From the NCBI RefSeq assembly GCF_030408855.1, contig NZ_CP047358.1, positions 2,356,001 to 2,420,000 on the forward strand: 64,000 nt of DNA. Direction: 5' to 3'. Positions 1 through 9,239 of the stretch are shown piece after piece. Position numbers and translations under genes: made by a program. This DNA is from Corynebacterium glaucum (GTDB lineage Bacteria; Actinomycetota; Actinomycetes; Mycobacteriales; Mycobacteriaceae). The notes beneath the pieces are model-generated. The model worked only from the letters and a program-made list of their open reading frames with translations. It did no database searches and was not told the origin of the DNA. How positions within the stretch are numbered: the first letter of the stretch is position 1; each line of letters opens with the position of its first letter.

Positions 1-732
1 GATCAGGCCGAAGACCTCCGGGATCTGCGAGAAGTTGGCGAACAGTACGACCAGCGCGATCAAGATGTAGATGCCTGCCATGAGTGGCACAACCAGGGAA
101 GCAAAGGTGGCGATGCGTTTCACGCCACCGATAATGATCACGCCGAGCAGCACAGCCATGATCGCGGCGGAGATCCAGGTCTCGATCCCCCACGCGTTCT
201 GCACCGCGGCTGCCACACCGTTTGCCTGAATACCAGGCAGGAAGTAGGAGGTAGCCAGGATCATGCAGATGGCGAAGAAGATCGCGTATACCAGCGCGAA
301 CGGGCGCGCTGCGGTGTGCGAGTACGCCTTCTCGATGTAGTACGCCGGGCCTCCGCGATACTCACCGGTGTCACGGTCTTTCTCCTTGTAGATCTGTGCC
401 AGGGTGCACTCGATGTAGGAGGTGGCAGCGCCCAGGAACGCCACGATCCACATCCAGAACACCGCGCCCGGACCACCGAACGCGGTAGCGGTCGCCACAC
501 CGGCGATGTTGCCTACGCCGACGCGGTTTGCCAGCGACATCATCAGGGACTGGAACGACGAGATACCTGACTCGGATGATTCTCCCTGGGACAGCTGCTT
601 CAACATGTCAGGCAGGCAACGCACCTGCATGAACAATGTCACGATGGTGAAGTACACGCCCGCGCCCAAGCAAAGGAACACGAGCCATTGGGACCAGATA
701 ATGCCGTTTAGCGTTGAAAGAAAGTCCTCCAT
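1..732 (-). CDS. Sodium:alanine/glycine symporter (AGCS family), 3' part missing
   Basis: The minus strand reads open from ATG at 732 to the window edge (244 codons), so the C-terminal half lies outside. The protein starts MEDFLSTLNGIIWSQ and carries the AGCS-type stretch SLANRVGVGNIAGVATA followed by GGPGAVFWMW, then several hydrophobic helices. The family imports alanine or glycine with Na+ across the cytoplasmic membrane. A strong ribosome site, AAGGAGG, lies 5 nt before the ATG and fixes the start. It points away from hutG, with about 100 bases of AT-rich DNA between its start and the hutG stop. Substrate is inferred from family only. Confidence 0.88.
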   Translation of the reverse strand, partial: MEDFLSTLNGIIWSQWLVFLCLGAGVYFTIVTLFMQVRCLPDMLKQLSQGESSESGISSFQSLMMSLANRVGVGNIAGVATATAFGGPGAVFWMWIVAFLGAATSYIECTLAQIYKEKDRDTGEYRGGPAYYIEKAYSHTAARPFALVYAIFFAICMILATSYFLPGIQANGVAAAVQNAWGIETWISAAIMAVLLGVIIIGGVKRIATFASLVVPLMAGIYILIALVVLFANFSQIPEVFGLI

Positions 733-833
733 AGCGCCTCCTTGAAGTGGCAAGACAAACGGAAACCTGTAGGTCAATAGAGAATCTAGGCCATCGCCGT
801 GTGTCCCGCGTCACTTTCAGCCAAATTTGTTGC

Positions 834-1778
834 TTAGGAAATGGCGGAGGCGACAACTTCTTCGATGAGTCGCGCTGCTGCCTTGGCGGTGCGTGAGTCG
901 ATGTCAAAGTCAGGGTTGAGCTCCACCACATCGAGAAGTGCTACTCGCCCGGTTGCCGCCACTGCGGACACCATTGCCAACACGGTTTCCATCGCCACTC
1001 CGTAACCAGCTGGAGCGGACACCCCCGGCGCGACTGCTGCGGGCAGTACGTCCAAGTCGATGCTCAGATGGATCGGCAGCGTACTTCTCCCCACGATCTC
1101 ATCGATCAACTTCGAAGCATCGTGCACCGACAGACCCGCAAGCTCGGTATCCAACACCGTGCGCACACCGAGCGATTCTGCCGTGTCGAAGAGCACCGCG
1201 GTGTTGTTCGGTCGGGAGATTCCCAGCACGGAGTAATCAAATTCCCCCCCGGCCAGCTCAGCGATCTGCAGGAACGGGGTGCCAGAGGTCGCACGGTCCG
1301 CCTTGCGCAGGTCAAAGTGCGTGTCGAAGTTAATTACCTGCATCGGCCCGCGCGCTTCGAAGACTCCCCGGTGGGAAGCGAACGACGTTTCATGCCCGCC
1401 GCCGAGAACGATCACCATGTTTGAAGCCTCAGCGAGTTCACGAACGCGATCACTGAGTTCACGCTGGCCACCTTCAAGGTCGTCGCCTTGGGTGGTCACG
1501 GTTCCTGCGTCGTAAAGCAACCGCTCCTCGTGCACCGCTAAACCTCCCAGCGCTGCGCGAAGTGCTTCCGGGCCAGCGGCGGCACCTTGCCGGCCGCCGT
1601 TGCGCAGTACCCCTTCGTCTGAGGCGAAACCAATGAGCGCGACGCCGTCGCGGGGTGTGGCCGAGGTGTCGGCGAGCTGCATGACGCTGTGCCAGCGCGC
1701 GTGCTCCGGGCCGGGGCCGTCATCACGCCCGCTCCATGCTTTAGCTGGGGTGTACAGGGGCGCGCTGACTGTGTTCAT
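834..1778 (-). CDS. hutG: Formimidoylglutamase HutG (arginase/agmatinase fold)
   Basis: Hydrolyses N-formimidoyl-L-glutamate to glutamate and formamide, the last step of histidine degradation. The 314-residue protein shows the binuclear manganese motifs of the ureohydrolase family in order: VLGGGHETSF, NFDTHFDLR and SIDLDVLP. The reading frame is open further upstream, but the ATG at 1778 (MNTVSAPLYTPAKAW) gives normal family length, and the extra upstream part would overlap the divergent regulator gene. Divergent from hutR, with a 43-bp gap that must hold both promoters. The pathway assignment is supported by hutH, hutU and hutI nearby. Confidence 0.93.
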   Translation of the reverse strand: MNTVSAPLYTPAKAWSGRDDGPGPEHARWHSVMQLADTSATPRDGVALIGFASDEGVLRNGGRQGAAAGPEALRAALGGLAVHEERLLYDAGTVTTQGDDLEGGQRELSDRVRELAEASNMVIVLGGGHETSFASHRGVFEARGPMQVINFDTHFDLRKADRATSGTPFLQIAELAGGEFDYSVLGISRPNNTAVLFDTAESLGVRTVLDTELAGLSVHDASKLIDEIVGRSTLPIHLSIDLDVLPAAVAPGVSAPAGYGVAMETVLAMVSAVAATGRVALLDVVELNPDFDIDSRTAKAAARLIEEVVASAIS

Positions 1779-1821
1779 GCGCCCCAGCCTAGCTGTGTGC
1801 GGGTATTGCATACTTGGGTGC

Positions 1822-2568
1822 ATGACTAAGCCGCAGGTACCTGCCGCGCATAATGTGCTGCGGATTCTGACGCTACTGTCAAACACGGACGCGCCAATTT
1901 CCGCTACCCGCATTCAGCGCGAGTTGGATTTGCCCCGTTCCACCACGTACCACCTGCTCCACGAGTTGGAGGGGTCCGGTTTCGTGGTCCGTTTGGATAA
2001 GCCGGCGACGTACGGCCTGGGGCTGGCGGCATACCAGATGGCGCAGGCATACACCGTTCAGCAGCCGCTTGTGCGAGCGACGTCGAAGGACATGCAACGT
2101 ATCGCGAAGCTCGCGGGCGGCTCTTCGCACCTGTCTAGGCTTGCGGGGTCAGAGATTGTGTACCTCCAGGAAATTCGCGCCCCTGGCACGATGTCACTGT
2201 TGACAGAGGTCGGTGTTCGCCTCCCTGCCCTGACCACCGCCTCGGGGCGGACCATGCTTTCCCATCTCCCGGAGGCCGAGCTGCGCGCGGTGTTTGACGC
2301 TTCGGGCGAGCGGGGGAAGTACCGGGAGCTCAAGGAACTAATTGACACGGCCCGCGACCAGGGCTGGGCTTCGGAGCATCAGGAGGTGTCTCGCGGGCAG
2401 GAGTCCATCGCGGTCACCATTGTGGATCACCTCGCCCGCCCCGCCGCAGCACTCGCCGTCACATTCCCCGTCGGTAAGTCCAGGGAGGAAAAATCCAGGC
2501 TTATCGACGCACTTACGAACGCCGCGACCCAAATCTCGCAACGATTCTTTGGAAACGGATTAGGTTGA
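1822..2568 (+). CDS. hutR: IclR-family transcriptional regulator of histidine utilisation (HutR-like)
   Basis: A 248-residue IclR regulator: N-terminal winged helix (residues about 10-75, with ISATRIQRELDLPRSTTYHLL as the recognition region) and a C-terminal effector domain with the family signature near VSRGQESIAVTI. Start chosen at ATG 1822 (MTKPQVPAAHNVLRIL), which matches IclR length; the frame extends upstream over hutG. IclR-type HutR has been shown to control hut genes in Corynebacterium resistens; the same neighbourhood here (hutG divergent, hutH six bases downstream) supports that role. Candidate operators sit at 4140-4157 and 6226-6243. Effector not visible from sequence; histidine or urocanate is a guess. 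Confidence 0.88.
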   Translation: MTKPQVPAAHNVLRILTLLSNTDAPISATRIQRELDLPRSTTYHLLHELEGSGFVVRLDKPATYGLGLAAYQMAQAYTVQQPLVRATSKDMQRIAKLAGGSSHLSRLAGSEIVYLQEIRAPGTMSLLTEVGVRLPALTTASGRTMLSHLPEAELRAVFDASGERGKYRELKELIDTARDQGWASEHQEVSRGQESIAVTIVDHLARPAAALAVTFPVGKSREEKSRLIDALTNAATQISQRFFGNGLG

Positions 2569-2573
2569 CTTCC

Positions 2574-4127
2574 ATGACTGAAATTGCTGACCACATTGTT
2601 TCCGTCGGCGTAGGCGCGCTTTCCATCGCCGACGTCGTTGCTGTTGCGCGCTACGGCGCGCAGGTTGAAATTGATTCCGCTGCAATTGAGGAAATGGCCG
2701 CCACCTGCGCGCGTGTCGAGGAGCTGGCGAACGACCCCACCCCGGTCTACGGGATCTCCACCGGCTTCGGCGCGTTGGCGCGCCGTCACATCCCCGAAGA
2801 CATGCGTGCCAAACTGCAGGTCTCATTGATCCGCTCGCACGCCGCGGGCACCGGACCGGAAGTTGAGGAAGAAGTCGTCCGCGCACTCATGCTCCTGCGG
2901 CTGTCCACCTTGTGCACGGGGCGCACCGGCGTGCGACCGGTGGTCGCTGAGACGTACGCGGCGGTGCTCAACGCCGGCATCACCCCGGTCGTGCGCGAAT
3001 ACGGCTCGCTGGGGTGTTCAGGCGACCTCGCTCCGCTGGCGCACTGCGCACTCGCCTTGATTGGTGAAGGCGAATGCCGCGTTGATGGCGGCCCGATCAT
3101 GGCATCCGCGGATGCACTCGCAGATGCAGGCATTACTCCGCTGGTGCTGCAGGAGAAGGAAGGACTGGCACTGATCAACGGCACCGATGGCATGCTCGGC
3201 ATGCTTTGTCTCGCCATCACTGATCTCCGCCAGGCCGCGAAGGTGGCCGATATCGCGGCCGCCATGACGGTAGAAGGCCTCACCGGCACACTCTCGGTGT
3301 TTGACGACGATCTTCAGCAGCTACGTCCCCACCCTGGCCAAGCCGCCTCAGCGGCGAACATCCGCACTGTCGCCGCAGACTCTGCGATCCTCGCGGCAGC
3401 AGCAGAAGAGTTTAGGGAAAAGCAGGTCCAAGACGCCTACTCGGTGCGTTGCGCACCCCAGGTAGCTGGCGGATTCCGCGACACGCTCACTCACGCGGAG
3501 CAGGTCGCGGGCAGGGAGCTCGCCGCCGCGGTGGACAACCCCGTGGTGGCGCTGGATGGGCGTGTCACCTCGAACGGGAACTTCCACGGCGCGCCCGTGG
3601 CGTATGTACTCGACTTTCTAGCGATTGTCGTCGCGGATTTGGCGTCGATAAGCGAGCGGCGCACCGACCGTTTTCTAGACACGGCGCGCAACCGTGGGCT
3701 GAATGCTTTTCTTGCCGATGACCCGGGCGTGGATTCTGGGCACATGATTGCACAGTATTCGCAGGCCGGAATCGTGCACGAGCTGAAGCGCAACGCGACG
3801 CCGGCGTCGGCGGATTCGATCCCGTCTTCGGCGATGCAGGAAGATCACGTCTCCATGGGCTGGGCAGCCGCACGGAAACTGCGTCGCAGTGTGGACGGTC
3901 TGCAGCGCGTGCTGGCCGTTGAAATTCTCACCGCAGCCCGCGCACTGGATATGCGCGAAGGCGCACCCGCGCCGGGAACTGCCGCTGCTGTGGGTGCGTT
4001 GCGCCAGCGGGTTAGCGGTCCCGGCCCGGATCGTTTCCTTGCACCGGAAATTGAGCACACTGTCGAGCTGGTCAAATCGGGCACTTTAGTCACCGCAGTA
4101 GAGAACGCCGTGGGGGCTCTGCAGTAA
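2574..4127 (+). CDS. hutH: Histidine ammonia-lyase HutH
   Basis: Converts L-histidine to urocanate and ammonia, the entry step of the pathway. The 517-residue protein has the typical YGISTGFG motif (residues 59-66) and the region that forms the MIO prosthetic group, GSLGCSGDLAPLAH. The tripeptide that cyclises is Cys-Ser-Gly (148-150) rather than the usual Ala-Ser-Gly. Start taken as ATG 2574, six bases after the hutR stop; an in-frame TTG at 2565 overlapping the hutR stop is possible and is better placed behind the weak GGAAACGG. Co-transcribed with hutR by position. Confidence 0.95.
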   Translation: MTEIADHIVSVGVGALSIADVVAVARYGAQVEIDSAAIEEMAATCARVEELANDPTPVYGISTGFGALARRHIPEDMRAKLQVSLIRSHAAGTGPEVEEEVVRALMLLRLSTLCTGRTGVRPVVAETYAAVLNAGITPVVREYGSLGCSGDLAPLAHCALALIGEGECRVDGGPIMASADALADAGITPLVLQEKEGLALINGTDGMLGMLCLAITDLRQAAKVADIAAAMTVEGLTGTLSVFDDDLQQLRPHPGQAASAANIRTVAADSAILAAAAEEFREKQVQDAYSVRCAPQVAGGFRDTLTHAEQVAGRELAAAVDNPVVALDGRVTSNGNFHGAPVAYVLDFLAIVVADLASISERRTDRFLDTARNRGLNAFLADDPGVDSGHMIAQYSQAGIVHELKRNATPASADSIPSSAMQEDHVSMGWAAARKLRRSVDGLQRVLAVEILTAARALDMREGAPAPGTAAAVGALRQRVSGPGPDRFLAPEIEHTVELVKSGTLVTAVENAVGALQ

Positions 4128-4139
4128 GAGCACGGGTTA

Positions 4140-4157
4140 AGTCTGGGATCTCAGACT
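4140..4157. promoter_or_regulatory. Candidate HutR operator upstream of the flavin-reductase/transporter pair
   Basis: An 18-bp inverted repeat AGTCTGGGATCTCAGACT (8 of 9 positions pair) just after hutH and about 80 bp before the next start codon. Its core TCTGGGATCTCAGA closely resembles the 14-bp TCTG..AT..CAGA motif that I recall being reported for HutR of C. resistens. Binding is inferred. Confidence 0.6.
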
Positions 4158-4239
4158 AGTCGTCATATCTAACGCTGGATTTTGTGCCCTGCGCCGCAAT
4201 ATGCTCTCCCATGTAACTCAAGTCACAGGAGGCATTGTC

Positions 4240-4893
4240 ATGAAATGGCACCCAAAAACCGAACCGAACCCGTTGCCTTACTCTCCGTTCAAGTCCAGCA
4301 CGGTTCCCCGCCCTATCGGTTGGCTCTCCAGCGTCGACCCCGAGGGGCGCGAAAACATTGCCCCGTACAGCCAGTGGCAGAACCTCACCTTCGATCCGCC
4401 GATGGTGATGTTCTCCGCAAACCAATACCCGGATGGGCGTAGAAAGGACACCGTCCTCAACGCGGAGCAAACCGGTTGGTTTGTGTGGAACATGGCGACT
4501 TACGACCTGCGTGAGGAGGTGAACAAGTCCGCTATGGCTCTGCCGCACGAGGAAAGTGAGTGGGACCACCTCGAGGTGACCAAAATCTACGCCGATAACT
4601 ACCCGGTTCCGATGATCGCCGAGAGTCCGATCAAGTTCGAATGCCGTTACAAGACCACGCTGCGCATCCCCGGCAATACACCGGTGGGCACGATTGATCT
4701 GGTCGTGGCGGATGTGGAGACGATTCACATCAACGAAGACTTCCTCGACGCGGACGGCAAGATCGACGTGTTGAAAATCCGCCCTATCGCACGCATGGGC
4801 TACTTCGACTACACCGTGGTCACCGAGAAGTTTGAAATGCGAGTACCAGGATCCGATTCGGCAGCCCAGGCAGGCTTGGAAGGCTCGGCATGA
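4240..4893 (+). CDS. Flavin reductase-like (FMN-binding split-barrel) domain protein
   Basis: A 217-residue protein with the features of the flavin reductase-like superfamily: STVPRPIGWLSSVDPEG near the N-terminus, NIAPYSQWQNLTFDPPMVMFS and a C-terminal RPIARMGYFDY. Members bind FMN and are oxidoreductases of varied function. The frame opens at 4201, but ATG 4240 has an AGGAGG ribosome site 6 nt upstream and is chosen. Its stop overlaps the start of the transporter gene (ATGA), so the two are translationally coupled. Position within the hut cluster and behind a HutR-like operator suggests a role linked to histidine or urocanate metabolism, but no reaction can be named. Confidence 0.82.
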   Translation: MKWHPKTEPNPLPYSPFKSSTVPRPIGWLSSVDPEGRENIAPYSQWQNLTFDPPMVMFSANQYPDGRRKDTVLNAEQTGWFVWNMATYDLREEVNKSAMALPHEESEWDHLEVTKIYADNYPVPMIAESPIKFECRYKTTLRIPGNTPVGTIDLVVADVETIHINEDFLDADGKIDVLKIRPIARMGYFDYTVVTEKFEMRVPGSDSAAQAGLEGSA

Positions 4894-6209
4894 CAACCGC
4901 ACAAGTGGGCAGGCCCTCTCCCACTTGGCCGGCTACGCCCCAGCAGTCGCGCGTTCGCGACATGCTGGTTGCCAACCTGGGTAACGTGCTGGAGTGGTAC
5001 GACTGGAACGTTTACACGATCTTCGCACCATTTCTGGCGATCCAGTTCTTCAACCACGACAACCCAACTTCGGCGTTGCTGAGCACCCTCGCAGTGTTCG
5101 CGGTCGGCTTTGTCGCTCGTCCCATCGGCAGATTCGTCTTCGGAGCCTACGCCGATCGGGTCGGCCGCAAGCAGGCGTTGGTGGTTGCGATGATGACCAC
5201 TGCGGTCGGCTCGCTGGTGATTGGTTTTGCTCCCGGGTTTGACGCCGTCGGAGTCTGGGCATCTGTCATTTTGGTGGCCGCCCGCCTCATCCAGGGTCTT
5301 GCGCACGGCGGCGAAATGGGCACCGCGGTGACCTACTTGGTGGAGCGCGCACCAGAGGGACGCCGTGCATTCTTCGGCTCAACGTCGTGGACCAGCGTTG
5401 TCATCGGCACCATGACGGCAACCATGACCGGTCTGCTCATCAACGCCCTACTGACCGAAGAGCAGGTTGGGGCGTGGGGCTGGCGCATCCCATTCATCAT
5501 CGGCGGTGTTCTCGGGCTCTACGCCCTGTGGCTGCGGCGCAGCATGTCTGAAACGGACGCGTTCAACACCGAGAAAACCGACGGTGCAGTAGCCGCGACG
5601 GGCACTGCACGCACCCAAGACTCCATCTGGTCACACTGGCGCGGCCTGGTGCGCATCTTCCTTATCTCTGCAGGCGGGTCGTTGTTCTTCTATACCTGGT
5701 CGATCTATCTGCCCACGCACGTCCAAGTGGTGCACGGCCAATCTGCGAACAGCGCGCTCAGCGCGAGCCTAATCGCAGAGTTCATTTTCTTACTCGCAAT
5801 CCCCCTGATGGGCATGCTCGGCGACCACATTGGAAGGAAGCCGATGGTGATGATTGCGGGCACCCTCTTCGTCTTGATCACCATCCCGATCTACCGCTTC
5901 CTCGACGGCACTTTCATCACGCAACTGGTTGGCCAAATAGCAGCGCTAGTGTCACTGTCGTTTCTTTTCGGTGTGAACGGGGCAATCTGGACGGAGGCAC
6001 TGCCCACTCGCTACCGCGCCGTAGGCGTAGCCACCATGCTTTCTGCCGCAACAGCCATCTTCGGCGGCACGGCACCATACCTGAACACCTGGCTGTCTAA
6101 AGAGGGCTACGGTCACCTATTCCCCTACTACCTTGTGGCAATGGCAGCAGTCACACTGCTCACCGGCGCCCTGATGAAAGAAACAAAGGATCTCGACCTG
6201 AAAGCATAG
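4890..6209 (+). CDS. MFS transporter, metabolite:H+ symporter (MHS) type, putative histidine/urocanate uptake
   Basis: A 439-residue inner-membrane protein with twelve predicted helices. The N-terminal VLEWYDWNVYTIFAPF, the loop ARPIGRFVFGAYADRVGRKQ and GLAHGGEMGTAVTYL are characteristic of the MHS/ProP-ShiA-like subfamily of proton symporters. Start at ATG 4890 overlaps the upstream stop by four bases. Location between hutH and hutU, downstream of a candidate HutR operator, makes uptake of histidine, urocanate or a related imidazole compound the most economical guess. Family is clear; substrate is inferred. Confidence 0.9.
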   Translation: MTTAQVGRPSPTWPATPQQSRVRDMLVANLGNVLEWYDWNVYTIFAPFLAIQFFNHDNPTSALLSTLAVFAVGFVARPIGRFVFGAYADRVGRKQALVVAMMTTAVGSLVIGFAPGFDAVGVWASVILVAARLIQGLAHGGEMGTAVTYLVERAPEGRRAFFGSTSWTSVVIGTMTATMTGLLINALLTEEQVGAWGWRIPFIIGGVLGLYALWLRRSMSETDAFNTEKTDGAVAATGTARTQDSIWSHWRGLVRIFLISAGGSLFFYTWSIYLPTHVQVVHGQSANSALSASLIAEFIFLLAIPLMGMLGDHIGRKPMVMIAGTLFVLITIPIYRFLDGTFITQLVGQIAALVSLSFLFGVNGAIWTEALPTRYRAVGVATMLSAATAIFGGTAPYLNTWLSKEGYGHLFPYYLVAMAAVTLLTGALMKETKDLDLKA

Positions 6210-6225
6210 GCCCAACGGTCATTCA

Positions 6226-6243
6226 CGTCTCGTATCCGAGACG
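6226..6243. promoter_or_regulatory. Inverted repeat, candidate HutR operator before hutU
   Basis: CGTCTCG-TATC-CGAGACG: perfect 7-bp arms around a 4-bp spacer, 86 bp before the hutU start. The inner 14 bp TCTCGTATCCGAGA lines up with the repeat at 4142-4155 (TCTGGGATCTCAGA). Suggests separate, co-regulated initiation of hutU-hutI. Confidence 0.5.
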
Positions 6244-6328
6244 AAAGCGAGCAGAAACGCCCGCGCTTCGTTTTCTCGGTTTCTAACCTTGAACCAACAA
6301 CCACCACACCCCACGGAAAGGAACCACC

Positions 6329-8020
6329 ATGGCTAAGAACTGGTCTGAGGGTGCGCGCGAGGTGCGCTCCCCGCGCGGCACGGACATCACCGCAAAATCC
6401 TGGCAAACCGAAGCGCCGCTGCGCATGCTCCACAACAACCTCGACCCAGAGGTCGCTGAGCGCCCCGATGACCTCGTGGTCTACGGTGGCACCGGCCGCG
6501 CCGCGCGGAGCTGGGAGGCGTTCGACGCGATCGTCGATACGCTGCGCGACCTCGAAGCTGACGAGACTCTCCTGGTCCAATCCGGCAAACCGGTCGGCGT
6601 GTGGAAGACCAACGAATGGGCACCTCGCGTCCTGATCGCCAACTCTAACCTCGTCGGCGACTGGGCCAACTGGGAGCACTTCCGCGAACTCGAAGACGAA
6701 GGCTTGATGATGTACGGCCAGATGACCGCAGGCTCCTGGATTTACATCGCCACCCAGGGCATTCTTCAGGGCACTTACGAGACTTTCGCCGCGGTAGCCA
6801 AGAAGCGCTTTGACGGTACGCTTGCAGGCACGTTGACCCTCACCGGCGGCTGCGGCGGCATGGGCGGTGCGCAGCCACTTTCCGTCACTCTCAACGGTGG
6901 TGCCTGCCTGATCGTCGATGTCGACGAGGCTCGGCTGAAGCGCCGCCAGGCCAAGCGCTACCTCGATGAAGTCACCACCGACATCGAAGAGGCCATTAAG
7001 TTAGTCACCGAGGCGAAAGAGGAAAAGCGCGCGCTTTCCGTCGGCCTCGTTGGCAACGCCGCAGACGTCTTCCCGGAGATGCTGCGCCGCCAGCGCGCAG
7101 GCGAGTTCACCGTTGATATTGTCACCGACCAAACTTCGGCGCACGACCCGTTGAGCTACCTGCCAACTGAAATCACCTTCAGCGACTGGCACACCGAGGC
7201 GGCGGCCGACCCGACCACCTTCACCAAGAAGGCCCGCGAGGCGATGGCCACCCAGGTCCAGGCGATGGTGGAATTCCAGGACGAGGGCGCCGAGGTGTTC
7301 GACTACGGCAACTCGATTCGCGACGAAGCCCGTAAGGCCGGCTACAACCGCGCCTTCGAGTTCCCCGGCTTCGTCCCGGCCTACATCCGCCCGCTGTTCT
7401 GCGAGGGTCTCGGCCCGTTCCGCTGGGTTGCGCTTTCCGGCGACCCGGAGGACATCAAAGTCACAGACCAGGCAATCAAGGAGGCCTTCCCGGACAACGA
7501 GCACCTGCACCGCTGGATCGACGCCGCTGAGGAGTACGTGGAGTTTGAAGGCCTGCCGGCGCGTATTTGCTGGCTCGGTTACGGCGAGCGCGCCAAGGCC
7601 GGCGTGATCTTCAACAACCTGGTCAAGGAAGGCAAGGTCAAGGCACCGATCGTTATTGGCCGAGACCACCTGGACTCCGGTTCGGTGGCCTCACCGTACC
7701 GTGAGACCGAGTCCATGCTCGATGGCACCGACGCGGTGGCAGACTGGCCGCTGCTCAACGCCATGACCGCCGTTGCCGGCGGCGCTACCTGGGTGTCCAT
7801 TCACCACGGCGGCGGCGTGGGCATGGGCCGCTCCATCCACACCGGCCAGGTAACGGTGGCTGATGGCACCGAGATCGCCGAGGCCAAGCTCGAGGCTGTC
7901 TTGACCAATGATCCGGGCATGGGCGTGATCCGCCACGTTGACTCCGGCTACTCTCGCGCGTGGGAAGTGGCACAGGAGCGCGACGTGCGCATCCCAATGG
8001 CATTCCAGGCCCGCGACTAA
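6329..8020 (+). CDS. hutU: Urocanate hydratase HutU
   Basis: Converts urocanate to 4-imidazolone-5-propionate using tightly bound NAD+ as an electrophile. At 563 residues it is of normal family length. Recognisable urocanase blocks: [55 protein letters not shown] (NAD-binding domain), [17 protein letters not shown] around the catalytic-cysteine region, and [20 protein letters not shown] near the end. An AAGGAACC ribosome site lies 7 nt before the ATG. Followed 28 bases later by hutI; the two form an operon. Confidence 0.97.
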   Translation: MAKNWSEGAREVRSPRGTDITAKSWQTEAPLRMLHNNLDPEVAERPDDLVVYGGTGRAARSWEAFDAIVDTLRDLEADETLLVQSGKPVGVWKTNEWAPRVLIANSNLVGDWANWEHFRELEDEGLMMYGQMTAGSWIYIATQGILQGTYETFAAVAKKRFDGTLAGTLTLTGGCGGMGGAQPLSVTLNGGACLIVDVDEARLKRRQAKRYLDEVTTDIEEAIKLVTEAKEEKRALSVGLVGNAADVFPEMLRRQRAGEFTVDIVTDQTSAHDPLSYLPTEITFSDWHTEAAADPTTFTKKAREAMATQVQAMVEFQDEGAEVFDYGNSIRDEARKAGYNRAFEFPGFVPAYIRPLFCEGLGPFRWVALSGDPEDIKVTDQAIKEAFPDNEHLHRWIDAAEEYVEFEGLPARICWLGYGERAKAGVIFNNLVKEGKVKAPIVIGRDHLDSGSVASPYRETESMLDGTDAVADWPLLNAMTAVAGGATWVSIHHGGGVGMGRSIHTGQVTVADGTEIAEAKLEAVLTNDPGMGVIRHVDSGYSRAWEVAQERDVRIPMAFQARD

Positions 8021-8048
8021 CAACTGCTACCCGCGCTGAAAGGCAATT

Positions 8049-9239
8049 ATGCACACCCTCATCACCGGCATCTCCGAGCTCCGCACCGTCTCTGAGCTTG
8101 GAACGATCAAAGACGCCTCTTTGCTCATCGACGGCGGCGTGATCGCTTGGGTTGGCCCCGCCGAGGAAATACCCGCCGGGGCGGACGCTGCAGAGCGTGT
8201 CGATGTGGGTGGGCGCGCGGTGTTACCGGGATGGGTCGACTCGCATACTCACATGGTGTTCGACGGCAACCGCGCCGAGGAGTTCGAGGCGCGCATGGCC
8301 GGCGAATCTTACGCGGCGGGCGGCATCGCTGTGACAATGGAGGCGACCCGGTCGGCGGGTGCTGCGCGACTTGACCAGCTGCTCGCGGAGCGTGTCGCTG
8401 CGGGCCGTGCAGGCGGGACAACCACGTTCGAGACGAAAACGGGCTACGGGCTCAACGTGGAATCCGAGTTGGAGGCCGCGCGCGTGGCTTCGCGCCACGT
8501 TGATGACGTGACGTTCCTCGGCGCCCATCTCGTGCCGCCAGGTGCGGAAGTCGAGGCGTACGTGGACGAGGTCGTCGGCCCCATGCTTGACGCGGTGAAG
8601 GAACACGTGCAGTGGATCGACGTGTTCTGCGAACGCGGTGCGTTCAACGAGGAGCAATCCCGGCGGGTCCTCGAAGCCGGCAAGGCTGCGGGCCTCGGAG
8701 TGCGGGTACACGGCAACCAGCTCGGTGAAGGTCCCGGTGTCAGGCTCGCGGTGGAGATGGGTGCAGCCAGCGTGGACCACGTGAACTACTTGTCTAATAA
8801 GGATTTTGAGTTGCTGGCGGGTTCACAGACCGTCGCCACGCTTTTGCCCGCGTGCGACCTTTCGACCCGAGAGCAACTCGCACCGGGCCGACGGCTGATC
8901 GATGCTGGGGCGACCGTAGCGATTGCCTCGAACCTGAACCCCGGCACGAGCTTCACCAGTTCAATGAACTTCTGCGTGACCACCGCGGTGTTGCAACAAC
9001 ACCTCACGCTCGACGAGGCCATTGAGGCAGCGACCACCGGTGGCGCCAAGGCTTTGCGACGCCACAACGTGGGCGAAGGCCAAGACCCGCAGGGCCGCCC
9101 CGCGAAAGGCACGCTGGTTCCCGGCGCGGCCGCGGACCTGCACATCCTGGATGCGGAAAACGCGATCAATCTCGCCTACCGGCCCGGCATGCCCATCACG
9201 TGGCAAACCTGGGTCGCCGGTGAGCGGGTGTACGGCTAG
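8049..9239 (+). CDS. hutI: Imidazolonepropionase HutI
   Basis: Amidohydrolase that opens 4-imidazolone-5-propionate to N-formimidoyl-L-glutamate, the substrate of HutG. The 396-residue protein has the metal-binding DSHTHMVFDGNRAEEF, the substrate loop TKTGYGLN, the second histidine region VRVHGNQLGEGPG, and SVDHVNYLS. ATG 8049 follows a GAAAGGCAA ribosome site. Ends with a few bases of overlap with the convergent gene at 9236-9721. Confidence 0.96.
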   Translation: MHTLITGISELRTVSELGTIKDASLLIDGGVIAWVGPAEEIPAGADAAERVDVGGRAVLPGWVDSHTHMVFDGNRAEEFEARMAGESYAAGGIAVTMEATRSAGAARLDQLLAERVAAGRAGGTTTFETKTGYGLNVESELEAARVASRHVDDVTFLGAHLVPPGAEVEAYVDEVVGPMLDAVKEHVQWIDVFCERGAFNEEQSRRVLEAGKAAGLGVRVHGNQLGEGPGVRLAVEMGAASVDHVNYLSNKDFELLAGSQTVATLLPACDLSTREQLAPGRRLIDAGATVAIASNLNPGTSFTSSMNFCVTTAVLQQHLTLDEAIEAATTGGAKALRRHNVGEGQDPQGRPAKGTLVPGAAADLHILDAENAINLAYRPGMPITWQTWVAGERVYG

